A DNA stretch of 41,950 nucleotides, taken from an uncultured bacterium (GTDB taxonomy: Bacteria > Bacillota > Clostridia > Lachnospirales > Lachnospiraceae). Shown here in pieces: positions 35,593-41,950 of this stretch. The notes beneath the pieces were generated by a model. The model searched no databases. It was given only the letters and a program-made list of their open reading frames with translations, and was not told the DNA's origin. The stretch is from positions 1 through 41,950 of the forward strand of contig CAJMON010000021.1 of the NCBI GenBank assembly GCA_905214955.1, in the 5' to 3' direction. The position numbers and the translations under genes are program-made. Position 1 is the stretch's first letter. Each line of letters starts with the position of its first letter.

Positions 35593-36105
35593 TTAATCTG
35601 GCTTTTTCGTTGTTCCCGGTTTCATAGAGAAAGGCACTGCCGCTGCCGTCTTTGGCAGATCTTTCATAAAAGTATTGCTCTGAGGCTTCTGGGGCACTGG
35701 AATCTGTGCCGTTCCAGGAACGCTTCCCCCGGCTGTATTCATATGACTTGGCGTTGTATTCGAATTTACATGAGCCACATTGGAATGGGTGTTATTGTGA
35801 GAAGCATGGGTGTTGTCATGAGACGCATGAGAAGAATGCGTATTATCATGGGAACCGTGATACCCCGAAGTATGAGAACTATGGGATACATGGGATCGGT
35901 GATAAGAGGTTGACGCATGAGAGGAATGAGAAGAATGAGACCGGTGGGAAGAATGTGCCGCCAGCGTATCAATTCCCATCATCATTCCCATAAGCATAAT
36001 TGTCGATCCAATCATAACCAGTTTGCTTCTTGGAATATTTCCCTCTTCATCATGGATCAGATCTGTTACAGATTTCTTGATTTTTGGAAATAAACTTTCT
36101 TCCAT
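35593..36105 (-). CDS. hxsA: His-Xaa-Ser repeat protein HxsA (modified peptide precursor)
   Basis: A 170-residue protein. An N-terminal polar segment (1-27) is followed by one hydrophobic Met-rich span (about 28-50). Residues 51-121 then carry 19 histidines, mostly as His-x-x-His and Ser-His steps (HSSHRSHSSHSSH, HDNTH, HASH). The tail is Pro/Thr-rich. This low-complexity His/Ser pattern is that of HxsA, the presumed substrate of the paired radical-SAM enzymes HxsB and HxsC, both encoded just upstream. It begins directly after the stop of the MORN gene (TAAATG). The modification and function are unknown. It is the last gene of the operon. Confidence 0.85.
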   Translation of the reverse strand: MEESLFPKIKKSVTDLIHDEEGNIPRSKLVMIGSTIMLMGMMMGIDTLAAHSSHRSHSSHSSHASTSYHRSHVSHSSHTSGYHGSHDNTHSSHASHDNTHASHNNTHSNVAHVNSNTTPSHMNTAGGSVPGTAQIPVPQKPQSNTFMKDLPKTAAAVPFSMKPGTTKKPD

Positions 36106-37023
36106 TTATGAATACCTCTCTACTTTTGTACATTTTCCCTTTGACCAGGTGGTTTTGTATTTTGATCCAGAGCGTGCCACATACACACAGGTGCCTGTGG
36201 GCTGATTATTTTTAAAGGTTCCCGTCAGTTTTTTCCCTTTGGATTTGGAGGGATAATAATAGGTTCCCTTTCCGCTCATCCGGTCTTTTTTCCAGCTTCC
36301 CTTGTATATAGCTCCGCTTTTCCAACGGTAGGTTCCTGTTCCGTACTTTTTCCCGTTCTGAATCTCTCCGGTATATTTATCACCATTTTTATAAGAAATG
36401 GTTCCTTTGCCCGTCAGCTTGGTTTTGGAATAGGTTCCAGTATACCGGCAGCCATTTTTGTATTTAATAGTAATCTGTTTCGTGAACTTTCCATTGGCTA
36501 CTTCATACTGATAAGTATTTCCGCTCTTTGTAAATTCCAGGAAACCGTCCGTAAACTTATTTCTGGTAAAGACTCCATCCAGCTTATATCCATCCGAAGA
36601 ACGGTAAACACCGATTCCATCCATCCGGTCTTCATACCATTCTCCTTTGTAAAGACTGCCGTCTTTCCAGGTAAATGTCCCTTCTCCTGCCCGCTGTCCG
36701 AATGTAAAATCTCCCTTATAGGTTCCGACATTTTTATATGTATATGTCCCGGTTCCATCCAGCTCTCCATACACCAGACCGCCTTTATAACTGTCTCCAC
36801 AGTCAAACTCCAGTCGTCCGTTGTCTGCCCATTCATACGTTTCTTTTCCATAAAATGTAGCATGTTTCAAGCTTTCCGTTACCATTGCAGAAGCTTCTGC
36901 TTGGATTCCAGCAAATCCCATAGTCCCCATTTCGGAAGTTTCTGCAGGCCCAAACAAACAGACCATAGTTAACAGCACAATCAATCCCACACTCAGGATC
37001 TTTTTCTTTTTTTCCTCTTTCAT
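36106..37023 (-). CDS. Secreted MORN-repeat protein in the hxs operon
   Basis: A 305-residue protein with an N-terminal hydrophobic segment (about residues 9-27), either a signal peptide or a membrane anchor, followed by about ten MORN-type repeats (Tyr-x-Gly-x-(2)-x-(1)-Gly-x-Gly, for example YKGEWYEDRMDGIGVY and YKGSWKKDRMSGKGTYYY). MORN repeats form beta-hairpin rods that bind lipid or protein. Its ATG overlaps the hxsB stop by four bases, so it is part of the hxs operon. A role as an extracytoplasmic partner of HxsA is inferred from position only. Confidence 0.85.
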   Translation of the reverse strand: MKEEKKKKILSVGLIVLLTMVCLFGPAETSEMGTMGFAGIQAEASAMVTESLKHATFYGKETYEWADNGRLEFDCGDSYKGGLVYGELDGTGTYTYKNVGTYKGDFTFGQRAGEGTFTWKDGSLYKGEWYEDRMDGIGVYRSSDGYKLDGVFTRNKFTDGFLEFTKSGNTYQYEVANGKFTKQITIKYKNGCRYTGTYSKTKLTGKGTISYKNGDKYTGEIQNGKKYGTGTYRWKSGAIYKGSWKKDRMSGKGTYYYPSKSKGKKLTGTFKNNQPTGTCVYVARSGSKYKTTWSKGKCTKVERYS

Positions 37024-38411
37024 TCTACCCAGCTCCTTAAAATCTCCCTGTTGTCTTCTTCCATCAAAAGTTCAAACAGAATATCCAGCATTCCTTCATA
37101 AATCCGGCACCGGTAACTGTGGCTTTTTCGGCTCACCGGATCTTTTTCCAGTGCATAGTTTAACACCGGGCAGGTCCCGCAGTACGGCTGGTACGCACAG
37201 TCACAACACTTCGGAAGACTTTCCAGAATGCTGCATTTGCACACCATGCGGCACAGTCTGGAATTCATCAGTGTATCATAAGTGTCGGTCTCCACGTTTC
37301 CGATTTTAAATGAGGCATCCCCCATTTCATATAGCATTCGTCCCTCATCACAAGTAAACACATTTCCATCGTAATAATACGCCATCTGCCCAATGGCTGC
37401 TCCGCAGGGGGAACGCAGTTCCATATAGTTCACGCCATAATGATCAAAAATTTTTGTCAGGAAAATCACCGCATGGCCTTCTTTTATGGAAGTTCCGTCT
37501 TTGTTTAGTTCCAGCAGATACTCCAGGCTTTTCCGGTAAAAATCCAGAAACTCCTCTGTGGTGTATCCAATTTCACTCCATCGTTCCAGCGCATATCCAA
37601 GAGGGGTCAGCGGACGCAGAAACACGTTGTGCATTCCAAGAAAAACATATTCTTCCACAATCTCCTGGCTGCAGGACAGAGACTTCCTAGTGGTTGTCTG
37701 GATGGCTCCATAGGACACCTGCTGTTCTTCCAGAAGTTTCAGCTTCTCTCTTAAAACCTCATAAGAATCCCGTCCGTCTGCCAATGGCCGGTTGGAGGCA
37801 TGAACACTGTGATTTCCATCCAGAGATGTAGAAATGCTGATTTCATGTTCCTTTAAAAACGCCAGCATTTCTTCCGTCAGCAAAGACAAATTGCTGACAA
37901 TGCTGTAATGAACCTTTTTTTCTTTCTCTTTGGCCTTTTTCTGCGCATATTCCACAATATGGCGAATTACCGGAAAATTGCTCAAAGGTTCCCCGCCCTG
38001 AAACTCAAAGGTTAGTTCTCTTTGCGGCGACTGCAGCGCCAGATCCACTGCTTTCTCGGCTGTCTCAAAGCTCATTTTCTTGCAGGCATTTTCTTTTTTG
38101 CTCTGTGCCTGACAATATACGCAGCATCCATTGCAGAAATTGGTCACCACAAAAATATGCAGACTGGTAGCAGAAAACAAATAACTTTTCCCGGAACGCA
38201 GCTCCATTTTTATGTCTTCTGCAAATTTTTCCGGTGATGTATCGTACACAAATCGTTCCTCTTCCAGCCGCTGATACAAAGGTTCTTCTTTTTCCAGCCG
38301 GTTGTTACTGAATTTTTCAAATTCTTCTGGTGTCAGGAAATCATACTGGCCCAGGTCATTTGTGATCAACAGCCGCTTTTTCAGCTTTTTAAAATGAAAT
38401 GGTGCTATCAT
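37020..38411 (-). CDS. hxsB: His-Xaa-Ser system radical SAM maturase HxsB
   Basis: A 463-residue radical SAM enzyme with a SPASM-type C-terminus. The start with the LLITNDLGQYDFL segment (14-26) is typical of HxsB. The [4Fe-4S] motif is CNGCCVYC (Cys93, 97, 100). The FEFQGGEPLS stretch matches the GGE motif. A Cys-rich C-terminus (CKCSILESLPKCCDC...CGTC) should bind auxiliary iron-sulfur clusters. Length matches the family (about 460). It overlaps hxsC by four bases (ATGA). It probably acts with HxsC on HxsA. Confidence 0.9.
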   Translation of the reverse strand: MIAPFHFKKLKKRLLITNDLGQYDFLTPEEFEKFSNNRLEKEEPLYQRLEEERFVYDTSPEKFAEDIKMELRSGKSYLFSATSLHIFVVTNFCNGCCVYCQAQSKKENACKKMSFETAEKAVDLALQSPQRELTFEFQGGEPLSNFPVIRHIVEYAQKKAKEKEKKVHYSIVSNLSLLTEEMLAFLKEHEISISTSLDGNHSVHASNRPLADGRDSYEVLREKLKLLEEQQVSYGAIQTTTRKSLSCSQEIVEEYVFLGMHNVFLRPLTPLGYALERWSEIGYTTEEFLDFYRKSLEYLLELNKDGTSIKEGHAVIFLTKIFDHYGVNYMELRSPCGAAIGQMAYYYDGNVFTCDEGRMLYEMGDASFKIGNVETDTYDTLMNSRLCRMVCKCSILESLPKCCDCAYQPYCGTCPVLNYALEKDPVSRKSHSYRCRIYEGMLDILFELLMEEDNREILRSWVE

Positions 38412-39529
38412 CGAACCGCCTCAACAATCCCATCCAGCAGACGGTATGTTCCCTGAAACATGCCGCCGCAGGCATCTTTTTTTCTACAGTATTCACATTT
38501 CGGCAGGTACCGGATCTTATAGTCCGTAATACTGCGCTCACAGATGGGCCAGAAGCCCTGATCTACACAGCACAGCGGATAATTGTAAATTCCTACATTC
38601 ACTCCATGAAGGACTAGATAACGGATGCTTTCTTTTACTGCCTGAAACGAAGTCCGGTAATCTACCCACACCTGTTCCCGGTTCAGCCTAGCATTTCCCA
38701 GCATTTCCAGGCCAATAAATTTTACCGTATACACTCCTGGAAATTCATGGACAATCAGTTTTGCGATTTTATCTATAAACTCTAGATTCAGCCGGCTCAC
38801 CACAATGCGAAGCTCCACTTTCGCTCTGGTACGCAAAAGTCGTTTCAATCCCATCATCGTCTGCCCAAAACTTCCCCTGGCTCTGGTAATCCCATCGTGG
38901 GACGCTGCATCATACCCGTGAATGGGAATCCCAATGATCCCTTTTTCTGGAAACGTTTCATGAAAGAGCCGAAAATATTCCGGATCAGCCAAAGCTCTGC
39001 CATTCGTTAAAAGCAAATACTCCGTATAGGGCAGCTGCTCCTTTAGAGTCAAAAACAGCCGAAAAAGATCTTTTTTCAACAGGAACGGTTCTCCTCCGGT
39101 AATGGTCAGATGCTCTGCATCCGATGGAATCTGCTTCACAATCTGCAGCAGCTCTTCAATTCTGGCAATTCCGCTTTTTTTTCTTACTATGCTGCTTACC
39201 GGGCACATGATGCAGTTGGAATTGCACCGATTTGTAATAAATAAGGCATTGTCCACCGCACAGGCATCATAATACACATAAGCTGCATGATCCTGAAATT
39301 CCAGAATGCTGTACTCGCCTGTTTCTTGTGCAGCCCTGGCTTCTTCTTCTGTCAGTTCGATACTCCACGCTTCTTTGTTTTCCACATCCATGGGATAGAA
39401 AATGAGTTTCTGTCCCTGCAAAAGTGCTGTCTGATATCCCTCACCCAGCATTTTTTCTGCTGTTTCACTGCTTTTGGCCAGGGATGCAATCCGATGTCCC
39501 TTCTCATAATGTTCCATTTTCAGCATCAT
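38408..39529 (-). CDS. hxsC: His-Xaa-Ser system radical SAM maturase HxsC
   Basis: A 373-residue radical SAM enzyme. An N-terminal domain of about 90 residues precedes the core. The cluster-binding motif is CNSNCIMC (Cys102, 106, 109), followed by LTITGGEPF. The C-terminal cysteines (PKCEYCRKKDACGG) fit an auxiliary cluster. HxsC proteins of this length accompany HxsB. The start at 39529 is chosen because AGGAGG lies nine bases upstream and the ATG overlaps the preceding stop by four bases. Confidence 0.9.
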   Translation of the reverse strand: MMLKMEHYEKGHRIASLAKSSETAEKMLGEGYQTALLQGQKLIFYPMDVENKEAWSIELTEEEARAAQETGEYSILEFQDHAAYVYYDACAVDNALFITNRCNSNCIMCPVSSIVRKKSGIARIEELLQIVKQIPSDAEHLTITGGEPFLLKKDLFRLFLTLKEQLPYTEYLLLTNGRALADPEYFRLFHETFPEKGIIGIPIHGYDAASHDGITRARGSFGQTMMGLKRLLRTRAKVELRIVVSRLNLEFIDKIAKLIVHEFPGVYTVKFIGLEMLGNARLNREQVWVDYRTSFQAVKESIRYLVLHGVNVGIYNYPLCCVDQGFWPICERSITDYKIRYLPKCEYCRKKDACGGMFQGTYRLLDGIVEAVR

Positions 39530-40563
39530 AACCAAAGACCTCCTATCAGAACCACCAGCGCACCAAGAGCAATGAACAGCGCAAAAGGAACCTTTTTTAC
39601 TACTGTCACCTCTTTGACTGCCCTCTGGTTTTTCCTGGAATTCTTTTTTTCATTGTATGTCCGCAGGCGCTCTGCCTCCTCATCTGTGAGACGGGCTCCC
39701 AAAGACTCATCCGAAATCCGTTCCCATCCACTTCCCGGATCTCCAGCCAAAAGTACAGAACTGGCTGTTGATAAAATCATTCCAGCCTTGACCTGACTTA
39801 ATTCCATGGTTTCATAATTTCCCATCTCTGCAGCACTGCGGATCATCCCGGAGAAAAGAACGGCCAGCCATACTAGCCAGGTATGGGGAGTCAAAAAAAC
39901 TTCCTTTGTCAAGCCTCCCAGGACCACATCCGCCACAAAAAATGCTGCCACCACACTTTTATATTTCAAAATATTCAGTCTGGAAATTCCATACACCAGC
40001 AATAGATTCCAGACAAACAAGATCCAACTGTTCATCTCCTGTATTCCCATCCAGTTTAAACATCTTTGTGTAATCTGGTAAAAAAATAAGATTGCTATAT
40101 AATATTTTAGATACACTGCAAACCCTGCCAGTGCTTTCTTCCATAAGCTTTGGCCTGGCTCCTTTTTCCATATCCGGATGGTCTCCCAGAGCAAATACAA
40201 ATATCCGAACAAAAATGCCAGAATCGGAATATAAAATATCAGACTGATTCCATAAACACTCTTTCTTGCAATGTTCCATGGCATTCCAAGCACCAGCATC
40301 AAATACAGCTTACAGTCTCCTCCTGCCCAGATCTTCCGGTAATACAAAAAAAGAGAAACACCGATTCCGGCCGCCACCAGCAATGCATTCTCCTTCCACC
40401 AATTTCCGTCATATATTCCAAAAGAACCCCAATGAAGCACCACCGCTGCCAGGCCGATCCACAAAAGATGCCGGTTATAAATCATTCCATCTTTCAGGTC
40501 TGTATAAATGCTGAACATGCACAAAATCAGCAGAAGTCCTATAATCACACCATCAAGCTTCAT
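39526..40563 (-). CDS. A24 prepilin-peptidase-like membrane protein of the hxs operon
   Basis: A 345-residue polytopic protein. The N-terminal part looks like an A24 aspartyl protease: Asp22 in the first helix (YTDLKDG) and Gly-Gly-Asp83 (WAGGDCKLYLML), the counterparts of the two catalytic Asp of prepilin peptidases. The second half has several further spans and a cytoplasmic charged segment before a last span. ATG at 40563 is preferred over TTG at 40581. It lies between the HxsD-like genes and hxsC. A role in trimming or exporting HxsA is plausible, but HxsA lacks an obvious type IV prepilin cleavage site. Confidence 0.8.
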   Translation of the reverse strand: MKLDGVIIGLLLILCMFSIYTDLKDGMIYNRHLLWIGLAAVVLHWGSFGIYDGNWWKENALLVAAGIGVSLFLYYRKIWAGGDCKLYLMLVLGMPWNIARKSVYGISLIFYIPILAFLFGYLYLLWETIRIWKKEPGQSLWKKALAGFAVYLKYYIAILFFYQITQRCLNWMGIQEMNSWILFVWNLLLVYGISRLNILKYKSVVAAFFVADVVLGGLTKEVFLTPHTWLVWLAVLFSGMIRSAAEMGNYETMELSQVKAGMILSTASSVLLAGDPGSGWERISDESLGARLTDEEAERLRTYNEKKNSRKNQRAVKEVTVVKKVPFALFIALGALVVLIGGLWL

Positions 40564-40807
40564 CCTGCCACATCCTGCCAATCAGATAGTCTTCGAATTC
40601 TTTTTGGGTCATCTCAAGATCGTACCTAGTATTTAAAAATGTGCATACATAATAATTTTCCGTTTCTGTTAATGCAGTCTGACAGACCTGCCCGTACTCT
40701 TTTCTTGCGCTTTCAATCACTTCTCGGCTATACAGCTCCTTATTCAGCTGTAGTACTTTTTTCTGTTGTTCTTTCACAGGCTTCCTCTGCTTCCTCATTT
40801 TCCTCAA
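40553..40807 (-). CDS. HxsD-like small protein 1
   Basis: An 84-residue basic protein. Its LNKELYSREVIESARKEY stretch mirrors the start of the neighbouring HxsD-like protein (FSRELYSKEAVMKAAYTF). The C-terminus EFEDYLIGRMW takes the place of the conserved FLNEVL...R region. The start is uncertain: TTG at 40807, ATG at 40798, or GTG at 40777 with GAGGA upstream. It overlaps both neighbours, which supports coupling. HxsD proteins are thought to bind or present the HxsA peptide; that is an inference. Confidence 0.6.
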   Translation of the reverse strand: MRKMRKQRKPVKEQQKKVLQLNKELYSREVIESARKEYGQVCQTALTETENYYVCTFLNTRYDLEMTQKEFEDYLIGRMWQDEA

Positions 40808-41177
40808 ACCAGTCTACCAGAATCTCCTCTGCATTCTCCAGAGTGTCCTCTTCCTCCTGAAAACCAGTTTGTCCTTCTTCCATTTCTTCTGGCTGCTCCT
40901 CAATGATGGTAGATGCCATGGCCCTGGCATACATCATTTCACGGAGATTTTTCGTCCGTTCATCCACCATTCTTCTAGTTTCCTGAATCAGCACTTCATT
41001 TAAAAACGCACGCTCATCCAACCGGACATCTTCTGCGTCCCGCGGTTCAATCTCTACCAAAAAATCCTTTTCATCACAATCCAAATGCAGATAAAACTCA
41101 TCAATAAACGTATAGGCAGCTTTCATCACTGCCTCTTTCGAATACAACTCTCTGGAAAAACGAAACCTCTTTTCCAC
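40740..41177 (-). CDS. hxsD: HxsD-like small protein 2
   Basis: A 145-residue protein. Residues 1-90 match the HxsD layout: FSRELYSKEAVMKAAYTF near the N-terminus, an acidic beta segment, then FLNEVLIQETRR, which resembles the LLNDYxLRE region that gave the family its name, and TKNLREMMYARA. Residues about 92-145 are an extra, very acidic tail (many Glu) not usual for HxsD (about 95-100 residues). It starts with GTG behind a weak AG-rich box and is the first gene of the operon. Confidence 0.68.
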   Translation of the reverse strand: MEKRFRFSRELYSKEAVMKAAYTFIDEFYLHLDCDEKDFLVEIEPRDAEDVRLDERAFLNEVLIQETRRMVDERTKNLREMMYARAMASTIIEEQPEEMEEGQTGFQEEEDTLENAEEILVDWFEENEEAEEACERTTEKSTTAE

Positions 41178-41213
41178 CCAATCACTCTCTTTTCTCTGCT
41201 GTTATTACAATAA

Positions 41214-41242
41214 ATGATAATATAGTATTTCAATAAAATCAA
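41214..41242 (-). promoter_or_regulatory. Promoter candidate of the hxs operon
   Basis: On the minus strand, TTGATT (41237-41242) and TATCAT (41214-41219) are 17 bases apart, about 40 bases ahead of the first hxs start. The surrounding sequence is much more AT-rich than the genes. Confidence 0.6.
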
Positions 41243-41289
41243 CCTTAAAGAGAACTGAATATTGAATAAATTTAGAACTTAGTGGTAAG

Positions 41290-41359
41290 TGCCTCAAACA
41301 AAGATGTAGATATCATAACAAAAAAATAGTTATGTTGCACTACGCCATGTTTTGAGGCA
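41290..41359. repeat. Nested inverted repeat upstream of the hxs promoter
   Basis: Outer arms TGCCTCAAACA (41290-41300) and TGTTTTGAGGCA (41348-41359) pair with one bulge. Inside, CATAAC (41314-41319) pairs with GTTATG (41329-41334) around an A-rich loop. There is no T run on either strand, so a terminator is unlikely. It may be an operator, a small structured RNA or a mobile-element end. Confidence 0.5.
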
Positions 41360-41435
41360 GCTTTGAAAGGTAAATTTATTCCATAACCTGCCAATTTTGT
41401 AAATTCACATATTTATAGATATTCTTGTGAGATGA

Positions 41436-41645
41436 AATCGCACTCCCGGAAATTCGGAAATCAGATGTCCGGAAGCAGAAATCATCTATGCAAGTTTACT
41501 CGCACAATATTTTGTCCAAGCCATACGCTTCCCACATGAACTTGTCATGCTCAGTATCAATGCTTGTGATATTGATCGTAAGCGCTTAATTTTTAGGTAT
41601 GATAGAAAAATCCCCGACTACTTTTCAGTAGCCGGAGCACCTTGA
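41436..41645 (+). pseudogene. Unrecognised gene fragment next to the IS66 element
   Basis: A 69-codon plus-strand frame with coding-like content (CPEAEIIYASLLAQYFVQAI and HELVMLSINACDIDRKRLIF) but no usable start codon or ribosome binding site; a stop precedes it directly. The last dozen or so codons run antisense into the transposase end. It looks like the tail of a gene cut by rearrangement. I do not recognise the family. Other than the promoter and inverted repeat noted, I see nothing in 41178-41435. Confidence 0.35.
41606..41635 (-). terminator. Rho-independent terminator at the end of the IS66 transposase gene
   Basis: Stem of eight bases (arms 41614-41621 and 41628-41635, one G-T pair) followed on the minus strand by GGATTTTT. 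The hairpin includes the last codons and the stop. Confidence 0.75.
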
Positions 41646-41950
41646 CAATTCACATATGATTGATTTGATTCGTTTGCACGACGTTCGATCTCAGCTTTGA
41701 CAGTTTCATTCCATGGCGCCAGAAGTTCTAATTCATCATCACTCATCCTGTCATCAGGCAGTTTTTCCAGCAGATAAGTAAGATAGTGATAGACGTTTAC
41801 TCCATTGGCTTTTGCCATTTCTACCATTGTGTACACGATAGCACTGGCCTGGGCTCCGTTTGGTGTATCACAGAACAGCCAGTTTTTACGGCCAACTGTA
41901 AACGGGCGGATCGCATTTTCGCTGAGATTATTAGAAAAACTGCAGCGGCC
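41618..41950 (-). mobile_element. IS66 family transposase, C-terminal part (runs off the window)
   Basis: The minus-strand frame is open to the window edge and encodes the last 110 residues of an IS66 transposase: NNLSENAIRPFTVGRKNWLF, GAQASAIVYTMVEMAKANG and YHYLTYLLEKLPDD are the conserved DDE-domain end and C-terminal segment. The full protein is about 500-540 residues, so most of it lies beyond 41950. Whether the element is intact cannot be judged. No inverted end was identified between 41180 and 41617. Confidence 0.9.

Noticed and set aside
35780..35960. Short repeated units that could suggest a CRISPR array or other tandem DNA repeat
   Set aside because: They are the codons of the HxsA His/Ser repeats: irregular in length, in frame, with no constant repeat-spacer pattern.

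Overview
The window looks like a chromosomal stretch from an anaerobic gut clostridium of the family Lachnospiraceae (Blautia/Ruminococcus-like). The grounds are moderate GC, strong AGGAGG ribosome binding sites, a SpoIIM-like sporulation protein, a Bacillus-type LexA box at recA, an archaeal-type aspartate-semialdehyde dehydrogenase, the recA/recX/rny housekeeping order and the Y-family polymerase/YolD pair. I infer this from gene content; no rRNA or tRNA is present to fix the taxon. Apart from 23.6-26.4 kb and 29.3-31.3 kb, almost every gene is on the minus strand.

Region 1 (0-14.6 kb) is mostly core genome: spoIIM-like, rny, recX-recA under a LexA-box promoter, a UDP-GlcNAc-pyrophosphorylase-like left-handed beta-helix protein, topB, a small ABC exporter pair, asd, argH, queH, a nitrate/sulfonate/taurine-type ABC pair without a substrate-binding protein, and a TatD hydrolase. 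Region 2 (14.6-20.7 kb) is one long operon read leftwards from a clear promoter at 20.7 kb: M20 amidohydrolase, a Nup/BMP-type nucleoside ABC importer (double ATPase, two permeases, binding protein) and tatD. Region 3 (20.8-26.5 kb) holds an aminopeptidase P, a HAD phosphatase, a divergent marR-tauE pair with a palindrome over its -10 box, and a uracil permease with its own promoter and terminator. Region 4 (26.5-31.3 kb) holds a hybrid histidine kinase split by a single in-frame TAA, and the polymerase/YolD pair.

Region 5 (31.3-41.95 kb) is accessory. A cytoplasmic eukaryotic-like Ser/Thr kinase with a large unrecognised C-terminal region sits beside a small membrane protein. Next come a phage-type holin and a frameshifted N-acetylmuramoyl-L-alanine amidase, and a truncated tspO remnant. 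Beyond them lies a compact seven-gene operon that I identify as a His-Xaa-Ser (Hxs) peptide-modification system: two HxsD-like proteins, an A24 prepilin-peptidase-like membrane protein, radical-SAM proteins HxsC and HxsB, a secreted MORN-repeat protein, and the His/Ser-repeat substrate HxsA. Its promoter lies in an AT-rich stretch next to gene debris and the C-terminal end of an IS66 transposase that runs off the window. The hxs genes overlap by a few bases, as expected for co-translated partners. The product, its modification and its function are unknown, so this is the most interesting part of the window.
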